64,000 nucleotides of DNA. Origin: Diphasiastrum complanatum (Eukaryota; Streptophyta; Lycopodiopsida; Lycopodiales; Lycopodiaceae). Positions within the stretch are counted from its first letter, which is position 1; each line of letters opens with the position of its first letter. Of the stretch, positions 35,051 through 46,880 are shown one piece after another. Below the pieces are notes generated by a model. It saw only the letters and a list, made by a program, of their open reading frames with translations. It ran no database searches and was not told the DNA's origin. The stretch lies in NCBI GenBank assembly GCA_029204225.1, contig CM055100.1, forward strand, positions 32,579,645 to 32,643,644, in the 5' to 3' direction. Position numbers and translations under genes: made by a program.

Positions 35051-36899
35051 TTTGTTTCAAAACTTTATTCCTAATCTCTAAGCAAAGATTTTCTTACCTT
35101 CAAAGTGTTCAGAATGCAAGCAATACTTTATACATCTCAATCTCCACTACACTCTTTAGTTTGAATACATGTGTATTGAGCATACAAGTTATAAGTCATC
35201 CTCCAACCGTTAGAAGGGAGGTTGAAAGCCCCTTTTCCTTTATCGCTTGCAAGGCACCAAGGATGGCCACTTAATTTGTTGCTAGGTTGTGATGCTTCCT
35301 TGGGTCCATAGAGTTGTTGAAGTGTGTACCCTTTTTAGAGCTAGATATTGTTGTTCTTTATCCTTTAAACCAAAGACCAGTGTTACCTAACCTTTGGGCC
35401 AAAGATGGTTGTTGTCTGGTCGTTAATGAGATTTTTTCTTCCTTTTGGGGCTATTTGGTTGTGTGTTCTATAATGTATAAATTGAAAATGTTGTTGCAAT
35501 AACAAAAAATGGCTCTAACCTTGATGACCAAGTTTCGGTTATGTGCTACATCTTTCATTGTATAGAAACAAAAAAAAAAAAAAAGCAACTTCTAAAGATG
35601 TAAGGAGAGACAAATGGATGAATCCTCTCAAAATAGTAAACAATGCACAAAAAGGTCATTATTAAGTACTTATAAAAATGTGGCAGGGTAATGATTGCTA
35701 CATTTTCACTTTTGTTTAGCTCATCACTTGTCAATTTGATCTTAAACTAGATGTTTGTTCATTTTAAACCTTAGCATTAAAGGTGTAGTTTCTTATATTT
35801 CCAATTATACAACTTGTGTTATCCATTTCAAATACCATTGGCTCACCCTTTCTTGAAGAGCCACATCAACAAGATGTTGGCAATCTATATATTCTCGTAG
35901 AAGTCTACTAAAGAATGAATATTTCATTAAAAAAGAAAAATACACAAGCATGAAACAACTTACACTCCCCACACACACATACAATCACTTGTACAATTTC
36001 ATATTTTAATACACAAAGAATTATAAGATAACATCAAGCTTTATTTTCATGTCACTTTTTGTGTCAATAAGCAATTTACTGCTTGCACAAAAACTTTTTT
36101 GGCATGTAATGTGATGTGATGGTGACTTGAGTTGCTATGGAATTTTGAGATATTTTGTTGTAAAAGATGGCAAGGTCATTAGGCAACCATGAAAGAGAAT
36201 AAGAAAGTTGTTCTTTAGAAAAGCAAAAAAAACAAGAGAAACTATTATCATTCTTTCTAATAGATCATAAAAACATTTCTTTATCAAATGATTTTGAATG
36301 CTAACATATTGAAATTTAAACATGTTATAATTGTATGCAATAACCACACTTTGTAAAATTGTAATTTCATATGAATGGACAATTTCCATATGTTGAGCTA
36401 TTATTTACCATCCATCAAAAGACAATAATTAGTTGGCTGTTTGATTGAGTTTTCTCTCTATGGCCTCCTTTGTTCTATATGCAATTATCGTATTTTGCAA
36501 GAGATTTTAATCATTTTAAAAAAAAATTGTTAATAGATTTTGATTAATAACTACAAATTAGCTTATATGATAATGCTATTTAAAATAAAATCATTAGTCG
36601 CACAACCAATAGAATAAGTAAAAAAAAAATTGGATTTCAAAAGCTTTTTGAATGACAATTCTTGTATTAAAAAAAAATATTTCTAAAATTATTGAAAAAA
36701 TTTTAATCAGTTTTTTTTAAATCTTTACTTATATTTCAAATATCTCTGTAAATCCATTGAATATTTAAACATTAAATGATTGCAAATGAAATTATTTTAA
36801 AGTAACCAAGATTACATGATTTGTGAAAAATTATAAAGCCTCTAGCACTCTTTGAAATCCTGACAATTTAACCTTGTCACAAGGGCTTCTTGAACTTTC
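35051..36899. other. AT-rich intergenic DNA
   Basis: No gene or element recognised. Short A and T homopolymers. The upstream edge of the minus-strand LTR may reach into the first few hundred bases. Confidence 0.5.
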
Positions 36900-39460
36900 A
36901 TAAACAATTTATGCCTGCATTTAAAAAAGTGTAATGGTTACAAATCTTTCAAAATTGTGAAAATCATTTTCGAGTTACCTATCTGTCAAGACTGTCTAGT
37001 TGGTAAACAGACTAGAAAACCTTTTAAATCAAGCCATCAGCACATTGCTAGAGGATTGCTAGATGTTGTACATTCAGATATTTGTGGCCCGATGAAAAAT
37101 CCTTCGCTGAAGGATGCCAAGTATTTTATAACCTTTATTGATGAATTTTCCAGAAGGACAATGGTGTATTTTATAAAGAAAAAATTAGAAGCCTTCAACT
37201 GCTTCAGAATCTTCAAGGAGTGTGCAGAGAAGGAGACTGGAAGGACGATCAAGGCCCTCAGGTCAGACAACGGTGGAGAATATATCTCTATCACGTTTAA
37301 GGAGTACTGCCAAAGCCAAGGCATTGACAAGCAATTCATCACTCCTTACAGTCCTTAGTCTAATGGCTTAGCCGAGAGGAAGAACCGTACTCTGGTCAAA
37401 TCTACCAAATGTATGCTATCGCATGCATCATTGCCTAAGAGATTCTGGGCTGAAGTTGTCTCCACTGTAGCCTACGTGTTCAACTAAGGCCCTCTCAAAC
37501 AAGACATCCCACAAGGTGTGGACAGGCTCTAAGCCTTCTTTGAAGAACCTAAGAGTGTTTGGGTGCATTGCCTACGCACAGATCCCAAAAGACACGAGGA
37601 AGAAATTGGACTTCCAAGGTCTCAAGACCATCCTGATCGGATATACTTCATCTGATAATACTTATAAGCTGTATGATCCTGGTACCCAGCAAATCTTGTA
37701 TAGCCGGGATACAGTCTTCATCGAGGATCAGTTCGTCGACCTCAAAGGCAAGGATGTTACTCAAGAAGAACCCTCGTCACCTGCCATTGACACGACAGTC
37801 CGAGCTTCTGGCTCAGGCGTGTCTATTGTCGACCCACTTCGAGACAACGAATCAAATGAAGATGTTGCTGCTACCCAGCAACAAATCCCAAGAGCGGTTC
37901 TTCAGTCGAATCCTCCCAGAAGATCAAGTTGAGTGCGCACACAGCCCACAAGGTATACTCCTGAGTCTGCCTGTCTCTTTATACAAGAACCGACGACAAT
38001 CAAAGAGGCACTCAGTCAACCAGACTCTGATCTCTGGAGAGAAGTTATGGATAGAGAGTATTCCTCTCTGATAAAAAACCAGACATGGTCATTAGTCGAA
38101 GCTCCTATTGGCTGCAATATCATTGATTGCAAATGGATCTTTAAGATCAAATACAATGCCAACGAAGCAATTGATCGAAGGAAGACAAGACTGGTAGCAT
38201 GAGGATTCACCCAGATCCCAAGTGTCGACTACAGTGAGGCTTTTAGTCCAGTCATCAAACATTCGTCGATCCGAATGCTCCTTTCTTATGTTGCAGCTGC
38301 TGACCTCGAAGTGCATCAACTTGATGTACAAACAACCTATCTGAATGGAGTGATACAAGAAGATATCTACATGATCCAGCCCGAAGGATACGTTCTAGAA
38401 GGTGTGAAAAATCATGTCTGTAAACTCCACAAAGCACTGTACGACTTGAAAAAGTCTGCCAAAGCTTGGTTTCAGAGGATCAACACATTTTTCATTGAAC
38501 AAGGATTCAAACCAAGCACTGCTGATTGCAATGTCTATTCCAAGTCAGTACATCAATCCTTCATTATCATCACCTTGTACGTGGATGATACATTGCTCTT
38601 TAGCAACAAACCAATATGGACAAGGATTCGAAGCAGATGTTGTTCTCAGAGTTCGACATGACTGAATTGGGCGAAGCTCACTTCTGTCTGGGAATTCAAA
38701 TCCACAGAGACAGAGCAAATTGACTAACTTACATCACTCAACAAAGGTATTTTCACAATGTTCTCAGTAGATACAATTTGATGAATTGTAAATTAGCTCA
38801 CTCACCAATGGATCCAGGCCTGCATCTGTCAAAGGACCAATGTCCCCAGACTAAGCAGGAAGTAGAGCAAATGAGAGAATACCCTTATCGATCGATACTA
38901 GGATCTCTCATCTATGCAATGGTCTGTACAAGACCTGATATCTCTTTTGTTGTAAGCTCACTCAGCCAATACATGGCTAATCCTGGCATTACCCATTGGA
39001 AGGCTCTCATACGAGTCATGAGATATATTCGAGCTACCATGGACCAGTGCATCTGCTATGGAGATGTCAGCAATGACAATCTTCATCAGCTCAGTGGTTA
39101 TTCTGATGCAAGCTGGGGAGGAGATGTAGACAATCATAAATCCACATATGGATTTACATTCTTTTTCAACAACGGTCCTATCTCATGGAACAGTTGTAAG
39201 CAAACTTCTGTCGCACTTTCTTCTACAGAAGCAGAATACATTGTTGCTTCTCAATCTATCAAGGAAGCGTTTTGGTTGATAAATTTATTGTCAGATGTTA
39301 ATCTAAATTAGTATAGCCCTACGATTTCTTTTGTGATAATCAAAGTGCTATTGCCTTATCGGCTAACCCTAGATTTCACTCTAGGAGTAAGCACATTGAA
39401 GTCAGATATTACTACATCAGGGGCAAGGTTTTAATACAGTCCTTTGTTCTGCATTCAAAT
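36900..39460 (+). pseudogene. Copia pol relic: integrase, RT and RNase H
   Basis: Plus strand. The integrase begins in the middle of its HHCC zinc domain (FELPICQDCLVGKQTRKPF, 36,970), then HSDICGPM, RSDNGGEY and GLAERKNRTL carry the DDE residues. RT follows: KNQTWSLVEAPIGCNIIDCK (about 38,077), AFSPVIKHSSIRMLLSYVAA, QLDVQTTYLNG and the catalytic YVDDTLLFSN (38,578-38,607). RNase H: MVCTRPDISFVVSSLSQYM, GYSDASWGGDVDNHKST, ALSSTEAEYIVASQS (39,220), then in another frame SANPRFHSRSKHIEV. Several stops and frameshifts. Gag, protease and the front of integrase are missing, and no LTR was found at either end. Same family as 15.1-16.0 kb and 45.1-45.8 kb. Confidence 0.92.
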
Positions 39461-39935
39461 TTTTGTGATATTGCTATGCTTATTATTCATTATGTTTGAT
39501 CTTTCTAGTTCCTCTTTCTGGTAATAGACGACTAACATTTAGTTTTGTCTTTCGCGAATTTTTCGCGACTAATTATCAGTCAAACACTGTCTAGCTCTTC
39601 GTGAATCATTTGCGACACATAATTTGTCTAGCTATTCGCGATAAATTATTCTTCTGGTGCTTCATTTATTAATGTTTGGCTACGTAATCAAGAACGACCG
39701 TGATTTCCATCACTAACGTTCTGTTCGTTTTGATAGGCATAGTCATGCTTTTGGAGAGAGTCGCATAGCTCTGTCTGCTGCGCACGAACAATTTTTGTTC
39801 GAGTTCGTTTCTCATTCGAGTTCGTTTCTCGTTCGTGTTTCGTTTATTGTTTGTGTTCGTCTTACCTCTCTGAGCTAAATTTTTTTTTTTTTGTTTCTAA
39901 CATACGACACCTTTCTTAACTCTCGCTACTCTCCC
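39461..39935. other. TCGCGA/TTCG-rich spacer
   Basis: Non-coding. Contains several TTCGCGA or TCGCGA-like palindromes (39,553-39,640) and a run of TTCG(T/A)GTTCGTTTC units (39,797-39,860). Possibly LTR remnant, not proven. Confidence 0.4.
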
Positions 39936-39939
39936 CCTC

Positions 39940-40195
39940 TCTCCAATAGATGAGAGCATCCTTGAGAGTAGTCCAAGAAGTAAGATCAGGAGCTTCAAGG
40001 TTACCACTCTTTGGCTATTCCATAGAGTACCATCGGGAATAGTCAGAACTTTTCGATTTTAGAGGTATCTCCATAGAAACGGCATGCATTATCAAAGTCT
40101 TGGAGAAATCTAACTAGGTCAGATTCTCCATCGTACTTTGGGACATCGATACGTGGAATTCCGCATTCTAGTCGCAGAGGAACAGGATTGGAAGA
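39940..40195 (-). pseudogene. Ty3/Gypsy-like gag relic
   Basis: Minus strand text IPRIDVPKYDGESDLVRFLQ, DFDNACRFYGDTSKIEKF, LFPMVLYGIAKEW, DLTSWTTLKDAL with one or two stops. The pattern (F/Y)-D-G-E..., a Phe/Leu-rich helix, L-x-G-x-A-x-x-W and a closing W-x-x-L-x-x-A is that of the Gypsy gag (retrotrans_gag) domain. Confidence 0.6.
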
Positions 40196-40489
40196 TTCAG
40201 CACAATCTCAAGACATGATGCAGTTTTGAGAAACAGTACAAATAATCAGGATAGTACTGTACTTGGACAAAAAATGTCAACAGTCAATTTTCTTGCAGAT
40301 TGAAAAATTTTGAAAAAAAAAACTAGACTTTTTTGGAGTAGCAAAAATCGTGGATAATACTGGATCATGGACTGTAAGATATATCAAACTACAGCACTCG
40401 CGAATTCTGATAGGGAGTGCTCTCTGTCGAGATACTGATTTTTTAAAGTTTTCTCATCCAATGTAGTTAGTGTTTCTTTCTTGTTGTGG

Positions 40490-40870
40490 TTGCAGTCTCA
40501 TGAGTGGACTTCATAGTTGCCCACCAAAGTGATGCATGTTTTATTTAGGTCTAGAGCAGCAAAGCGAATCTTGGAATGACTAGAGTATCTACATGTCTCA
40601 AAGAAAGTGTCTAAGTTCCTAATCCAAGAAAGTAGTGCTTCGACATTACTACTTTCTCCATCAAACTTCGAAAACTTAAACAACTTATTGTCTACCTTTG
40701 CAAACCTTCTTCTTCTCGGACGAGAAGAAGCTGACAACCTAGGTGATGTATATGGAGATGGCAATAGTGATGGAGAAGAGCTTAGAGCACTTTATGAAGA
40801 GCTGGCCATCTTTGTTGGAGCAAAAGAACCTTTTCGAAACACAAATTTCAAGGCCAATAGTATGGAAAAA
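40490..40870 (-). pseudogene. Second Ty3/Gypsy gag relic
   Basis: Minus strand. KLFKFSKFDGESSNVEALL, SWIRNLDTFFETCRYSSHS, KIRFAALDLNKT, then after a frameshift SLWWATMKSTHE, matching the Gypsy gag A-x-x-W-W box. An Arg-rich stretch precedes it. It is separate from the 39.94-40.2 kb gag, because both cover the same domain. Confidence 0.7.
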
Positions 40871-41148
40871 CTTGGGATTCAAAAAAGTGCCACTCCAAAG
40901 GAAGATGTAAGCTACAATTTTTATGGCATTGGGTTGGAAACAAATAAAAATTTGAAGATCTAACTCTCTAGGATCACCTAGTTGTAGACGGTTTTCTCTT
41001 GCATTGAAAAATTCTTGTAAGAAAAAGAGATAAGAGCAGATGGGAAGTCAATTCAGAAGTAAAGAAGTAAAGTTCAATGGCTTGGCATCTATTTTATGCA
41101 AAAAAAAAAAAAAACCCTCACAAGAAATTCACAAGATGTAAAACCTTA

Positions 41149-41160
41149 GCTCTAATACCA
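41149..41160 (-). other. Retrotransposon primer-binding site
   Basis: Minus strand TGGTATTAGAGC, one mismatch from the tRNA-Met-i PBS. The gag relic at 40,490-40,870 lies about 280 bp downstream in the same orientation. The adjoining LTR would begin near 41,163 (TGTGTGAACC on the plus strand); its far edge was not found. Confidence 0.6.
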
Positions 41161-42084
41161 AATGTGTGAACCTCAAGGGAAAGTTTCCTACAGTCTTTAA
41201 ACCCATAAACTTATTGACTTTACTTTCATATCGAACAAGTCTTGAATCATCTTACTTGAAAATAAAACTTAAAAACAGTGAATCACAAAAATTCATGCAC
41301 AACAAATATTCACATGCAGCAAAAGCATTGAGGGGTCAAGATGGGGACCCCCCCCCTGAAGGATATCTCTTTATTATGCAAAAGCAATTGGCCTTTGCCA
41401 ATTACATATACATTGGATTCCCAAAAGGTCATAAAAAAGGAACATAAACTTGATTCCTTTCAATGGACTTGTTTCCAAATCTAGTTTATCAAATGCATAG
41501 GGTTTTTCTCATAGGACTTTAATTCTTTCAACATGCAAGGATTTGAAATGCTAGAAACTTGACATGCAAATGGAAATAAGCAAACTATAGTTACATGCAA
41601 AGGCAATCATCAAAGTAATGCACACATGCAAAAGGTAAGAAGGACTTAATGCATGCATGCATCCAATTATTGGAGTGTTTGGTATTCCACATCTTTGAAC
41701 CCTATCCTTGATAAGTCAGCTTCTTGAATTTGTTGAAAATTTTAAATTCTTCACAAGAAATGCTAGTGTGTCTTGAGAGGTCAATGCTCCATCTCTTATG
41801 ATCTCCTCTTGAAACAACATTGGAATAAATTTAGACAAATTCATACTAGCTTGTGTGGCCACAAACATAGTCCAATGTTCATACTTTTCAAGCAAGTTAG
41901 ATGGCATGGCCATAATTGCATCTTGATCTTCCAAAATAGATTCCATAGAGGCCTCTTTTCAAGGGGTTTTGACAATCTGCAAGTAAATTCTTTGCAAGTT
42001 TTATTTACAAATGATTTCTAAAATTTCATGGCACATGGTATGCTAACGGATATATAGGCTTTATATATAATCATTTTATATTAG
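41161..42084. other. Probable LTR remnant and unannotated DNA
   Basis: Next to the primer-binding site at 41,149-41,160, so the first part may be LTR of the Gypsy relic. No coding similarity. Contains a C(9) run at 41,348. Confidence 0.4.
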
Positions 42085-42460
42085 ATAAAAATTAACTTTG
42101 ATTATACCAATGGATTCTACATAAATAATGGAGCACTTTTGCTTTTTGGACCATCTCAATCCGAGCAATAGTCGGAAAGTTATGACAGTTCATTTTTTTT
42201 TAGACTAGAAAACATTTCTCCCTTGGAACCTAAAAGGGGTGCATGCCGGCGTGCTATCAAGTTGAGGTAAAGACTAGAAGCTTAAATTGGTAGCATGATG
42301 GCGTGCCACCCCTTTCAAGCTTCAAGAAAAAAAAGAATTAGCCTAAAAAACTTTGAAGGGCGATAACAATCTAAATATTGCTCGGATTGAGATGATCCAA
42401 AAAGCATAAATGCTCCATTTTTCATGTAGAATACATTGGTTTAATCAAATTTGATTAAAA
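42085..42460. mobile_element. Foldback MITE with long terminal inverted repeats
   Basis: 42,108-42,170 and 42,376-42,438 are inverted copies of about 63 bp with few mismatches, containing TTTTTGGACCATCTCAATCC on the left and its inverse on the right. The similarity continues outward in AT-rich sequence for about 20 bp. The centre also folds on itself: AAAGGGGTGCATGCCGGCGT at about 42,234 against GGCGTGCCACCCCTTTC at 42,300. The whole 0.37 kb is therefore nearly palindromic. Probably a Mutator-like or foldback MITE; target-site duplication not resolved. Confidence 0.75.
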
Positions 42461-42939
42461 AAAAAAAAAATTGAAAATTCTATTATTTCATCATCTCAAC
42501 ACAAGCTTAATAGTTAAGTTATAGCCTCCATCTAGAACATACAATAATTTTTGTTTTTTACAAACGTTGATTTTATGATACCTATCATGGGCTTGGCCAC
42601 ATATCATCATGTCTTTTAATGTATGGTTGTAAACTTTTTGGCAGTAAACAAAAATGTTTTACCTTGATAAATGTAAAATTAAAGTGATTAAGTTTTCTGC
42701 GTTCTCAATAATATAGCATACTATGTACAATTTGTAGACAACATGATTTGTAGAGATATCTTTTAGCTAGTAAGAAAACAAAAAACATGATAATGCAGTA
42801 TACAAATAGATTTCACCCCCAAAAGCGAAGTAGAATAAATTTTAAAAACCTAAAACAAATGTAGCATGCCATGTGCTATCAATTTGACGTAATTTAAAAA
42901 CATTAAACTCGCAAAACTCGTAGATGATTTACTCGCAAA
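42461..42939. other. AT-rich spacer
   Basis: Unrecognised sequence between the foldback MITE and the minus-strand Copia gag relic. Confidence 0.5.
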
Positions 42940-43400
42940 ATGCCAGACCCCCTTTTCAAAAAGAGCTTTAAATTCATTAATGTTTTCAAGCATACTAATA
43001 GCTTCATTCATCTTGAATGAGAAAACTTTTTTTTTTTCTTAATAACAATTTAAAGGCAACATCTTTATTCTCATAAAGAATGGCGAGAAAATCCCAAGCT
43101 AAGTCTTGGCCAAACTAATGTGGGAGACTAATGAATCTTTTAAATTCAAAGCTATTATTGCATGAGTCTTTTCATCTCTTTGCTTTCATTTAGTTATGGC
43201 AACAACATTTACTAAAAGCTTAGCCTCAGTGCCTTCCACAACATCCCAAAGATTCATACAATCAATAACTTCCTCAACTTAAATCTCCAAATATGGAAAT
43301 TACTTTCATCTAGTTTCTCTACAATAGAAATATTTAAAATTGACTCCATAACTCTAAAATCAAAATACACACAATAGACTAATTAGAAATCAAAACTGAA
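42940..43400 (-). pseudogene. Copia gag relic (UBN2 type)
   Basis: Minus strand, several frameshifts. VEKLDESNFHIWRFKLR near 43,340-43,290, then LWDVVEGTEAKLLVNVV, KQRDEKTHAIIALNLKDSLV and SHISLAKT (about 43,190-43,120), the standard start of a plant Copia gag (Leu-Asp-x-x-Asn-(Y/F)-x-x-W; W..RD.KA...I...L.....I). The primer-binding site and LTR are directly upstream. Confidence 0.75.
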
Positions 43401-43511
43401 GGTTGATTTTAAATTGATTCTCAAAATCCATTTTTAACAAACCTTCAGAATCTTGTGAAACCTGCTTTGATATCATACTTGCCATTTCTAAACTCGTTCA
43501 TAAGAGCCTAA

Positions 43512-44141
43512 GCTGTTATACCATGTTGGAAATTTATAACAAAAGTCTTGAAATATATATAGAATTACTAGAGAATATTCACAACCATAATGTCTTTGAT
43601 AAATATTCAAAGATTAAAACGAGTGACAGAGACAAGTGTGAAATCAGAGTAAAGTCTATCAACCAATAACTTCACAGATTCTGAAGAGCAAAAAATAGAT
43701 TGTTAACAAGTTTGAATAAAATAAGATTCACAATAATCAGACATATATTAGCTTAAAATGAATTCTGACTATGTAAAGAAGTGTGTTCAAAAGTTCTATA
43801 AGCTACCATGAAATGTAAGTTAATTTGATATCTTTCTGTTTGGATTCTGACCTCCATTTTCATCTCTTAAAAATATGATAAAATCAAATGCCTATTAGTG
43901 TCCTTAGAAATTGTAGAAATGCTGATTGGTGTGACCAACAATTGTGGAATGTCGATTGATAGCCTTATTTGAAGGCTATTAATGAACCTTTATTATCATT
44001 ACTTAGAGCTTCTATTCTCTCCCTACAAGATATTTCTGAAATAGCAAAATTAAGAGAAGAAATTCATAAAACAAAAAAATATGAGAAACCACATTAATTT
44101 TGGATAGTGATCAGTGTGATAGGCCACATGTAGACCCAACA
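43512..44141 (-). mobile_element. 5' LTR (618 bp) and primer-binding site of the 43-kb Copia
   Basis: 43,512-43,523 is the PBS (minus strand TGGTATAACAGC). It directly abuts a 618-bp sequence, 43,524-44,141, whose plus-strand ends are TGTTGG and CCAACA. These are perfect 6-bp inverted tips with TG...CA termini. The gag relic lies on the other side of the PBS in matching orientation. The matching 3' LTR is not in sight. Confidence 0.7.
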
Positions 44142-45070
44142 ACAGGAGATAGGCCAAATGGAAGTTAGAGAACCCAATGAAACACAAGTACATAATTCAA
44201 AAATAAAATTTAAAGATCACACACAAACCATAGTAGCATCTTTTGTTGTTTTGGTAGATTCCTATGAATACAACAATGTTGCAAATTTTGATTTTTCCAT
44301 TTTAGATTCTTATCGTTTTTTTTGTGCTTGGGGGCATACATGATAGTTTACAAGCCTGAAAATAATTGTCCCAAGAATATCCTCAAGTTGCTTCTTTCCG
44401 TAGTGTTAGTGCCATTGCATTTGCTGGTCTAATAATGGAGGAAGCTAAACTGCTTGCTTGGGATCACAATATTGATCAAGACTACATGATGAAGATGACT
44501 GTAATCTAGAGACAAGCCTGTTGTTTGATCCAAAAAATCCTACGTAAATATGACAATTTTTTCAGCTTGCTTTTTGTAGTGGCCAGGTATTTTTCTTGCT
44601 ATGCTTGTCATGTAATGCTCTGGTCATCATTTATGTCATGCTTTTTATAGATTGTTACATTGGACTTAAATTCAGTTTATTTTTATATTAATCAAATAGA
44701 TTATAGAATTATTAACACCTTTTTTAATTCTAGGTATGGGCCCTTGTTGACAAAATTTTTGATAAGTGGAAAAATTTCCATATAAAAGACCAACCTGCTC
44801 AAGGTGCCTCAAAATTTAAAAAAAAGAAAGAAAGATTGCCTCCACTCAAACTTTGAAGCCCATCCCTACAGAAATGGGAATATCAAAGTGGAAGAATATG
44901 CATGAAATAAACTCTTCAAAGTTAACAATGTGTTCTTTCCAGAGTTGCAGATGGTCAACTCTCCCTTGCAGAAATGATAAAAGAATTACAAAGATAATAT
45001 TCATAATTATATTTGTTTTCACTTTATTTTATGCGAGGATAGTTGAGATCAAGAACAATAGTTTGTCTAG
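44142..45070. other. Unannotated region with two coding-like snippets
   Basis: Open plus-strand snippets PQVASFRSVSAIAFAG / LIMEEAKLLAWDHN (44,383-44,470) and VWALVDKIFDKWKNFHIKDQ (44,734-44,795) read like protein but match no family that I can name. May be exon or element remnants. Confidence 0.3.
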
Positions 45071-45787
45071 ACATTCATTGTACAACAACATGATTTAAAT
45101 GACCAAGTCTATAATGCCAAAGTAAACCTTTATTTGAATGAATTGAAGTACTGAGAGCCTGACTAGAGACAGAAAAACAATGACTCAATTTGTACAAGTA
45201 TCCATGCCTCTTTCCGAGTGCTAGGATCTTGCTTGTCCTATCAACTACTTTACACTGATCACATTCGAATTCTATTCTGTGTCCTAGATCTGTGATTCTG
45301 CTTACAGAGAGCAGATTCGTAGATAAATTTGGTACATAAAGGACTTTAGAGAGTAGCTTAGACTGATCATTGGCAAAGCTTAATCTTACATTGCCTTCAC
45401 CTTTAATAGCCTGTGTGTTATTGTCACCAAGGTGGACATATTTTTGGGTACTGTAAGGTGTATAGGACTCGAAGTAGCCAATGAGGCTAGTCATATGTTG
45501 AGTGGCTCCGAAATCCAGGAACCAAGAACTGTCGCTAGATGCTCCTTGATGGCAAGTCATGAAGGCATAATGATCCGTTTCTTGATTAGGCTATGGAGCT
45601 TCTGCAGCTGCATTTGCCACTTGATTCGACTGTCCCTTGTTGTTGTTCTTTGATTGAAGTATTCAACAATCTTGTATTTCGTGGTTGTTTCTTTTGCAGT
45701 ATCTATAGAACAGCTTCTTTTTTGTCTGCGGATTCGACTGTTCCTTGTGTTGAACTGGTTTCTGGTCTGGGCCTTCCGAAATGCCAT
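45071..45787 (-). pseudogene. Copia gag zinc knuckle, protease and start of integrase
   Basis: Minus strand. The zinc knuckle region YCKRNNHEIQDC (about 45,690) is followed by the protease WFLDFGATQHMTS (active-site Ser replaced by Phe), YVHLGDNNTQAIKGEG, VLYVPNLSTNLLSVS, FECDQCKVVDRT, and the pre-integrase box LLWHYRLGHLNHVVVQ ending at 45,075-45,100. The element stops there. It is the half missing from the relic at 36.9-39.45 kb. At about 45,787 it abuts a Gypsy protease on the opposite strand. Confidence 0.88.
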
Positions 45788-46880
45788 TACACCTCACAAA
45801 TTTGCTCAGTGAAATGGGCAACATCAAGATTCCAGCTACTCATCGCCAATCTCGCGAAGTCCTAGCTGTACTAGATGGTGGCTCAGATGTCAACATCATT
45901 TCCACCTCCCTTATGTTAGAATGGAATCTAAGAGACAAACTTACCAAACCCACTTGTAAGCTTAGGATGGCTGATCAAAGTGTGGTCCGACCTACCGGTT
46001 TCCTCCCACAATTTCGAGACAAACTTACCAAACCCATTTGTTAGCTTAGGATGGCTGATCAAAGTGTGGTCCGACCTACTGGTTTCCTCCCACAATTTCC
46101 TGATCAAATTAGGAGGCCTAAAATTTTCTATAGAACTAGTCGTTCTCAATATCCCTAGTAATGCCTATTCCTATGAGTTACTACTTGGTCGCCCATGGCT
46201 CACTAATGCAAGAGTCGTTCACTACTAGAGCAAAGGATGAGTCACCTTTGGAAATAAAGACAACTCTATTACCATTGATTCATCTGGCAAACTCAAACCT
46301 GCACATTTTCATGACGAAGGATCCTCTACTAGTAATTTAGTGTTTGAGCCATACTAGTCCTCTCAAGAAAAAGGTCATTATGTTGAATCTATCGATATCA
46401 TCAACTGGAGTCACGGTTTAGCTACCATTGATTGTGTGACTGCCAATTATTGTGGAACTAGTTGCCAAGGTTACGGTCGAAAAACCTGATACCAAGCTAT
46501 ACCGTGTCAAACGACCAAATCATCCATGGGACATCTACGAGGAGAAAACAATCTTTCAAATCGATGACGAGATCCTCCATGATGTGCCACCACTTCCTCA
46601 TCCGCACACCTCACATCCTCCGAAACCACAACCTTGTACCGGGCAGCCCTCACTTCGACGCTTCATGTTGACATGATCGAGCTCTGGAAAATCCATGGAT
46701 TCCTGCAAGGCATGCTCCATTATTACAAACAACTGCCCTTTCTTAATAAATTACGCTGGCAGATGATGGAGGGTACCGACAATAAAATCTATCAAACTTG
46801 CCGACAACAGTCTCGCCTCCAGGAAGATCAAAAGGTCCAGGACGAAAAAGCTTCGATTGGTGTGGGACCACCAATCCAAT
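45781..46880 (+). pseudogene. Gypsy-type protease relic with in-frame 84-bp duplication
   Basis: Plus strand. LAVLDGGSDVNIIS (about 45,867) is a retropepsin active site with the expected Ser/Thr after Asp replaced by Gly; then LTKPTCKLRMADQSVVRPTG. An 84-bp (28-codon) segment is tandemly duplicated (45,932-46,015, 46,016-46,099). Next come VLNIPSNAYSYELLLGRPWL and TNARVVHY, the typical second half of a Gypsy protease. RT, RNase H and integrase do not follow. Instead there is Pro/His-rich text (46,452-46,676) and a short basic tail ending beside a polypurine tract. Either internally deleted or a non-autonomous element. Confidence 0.75.
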
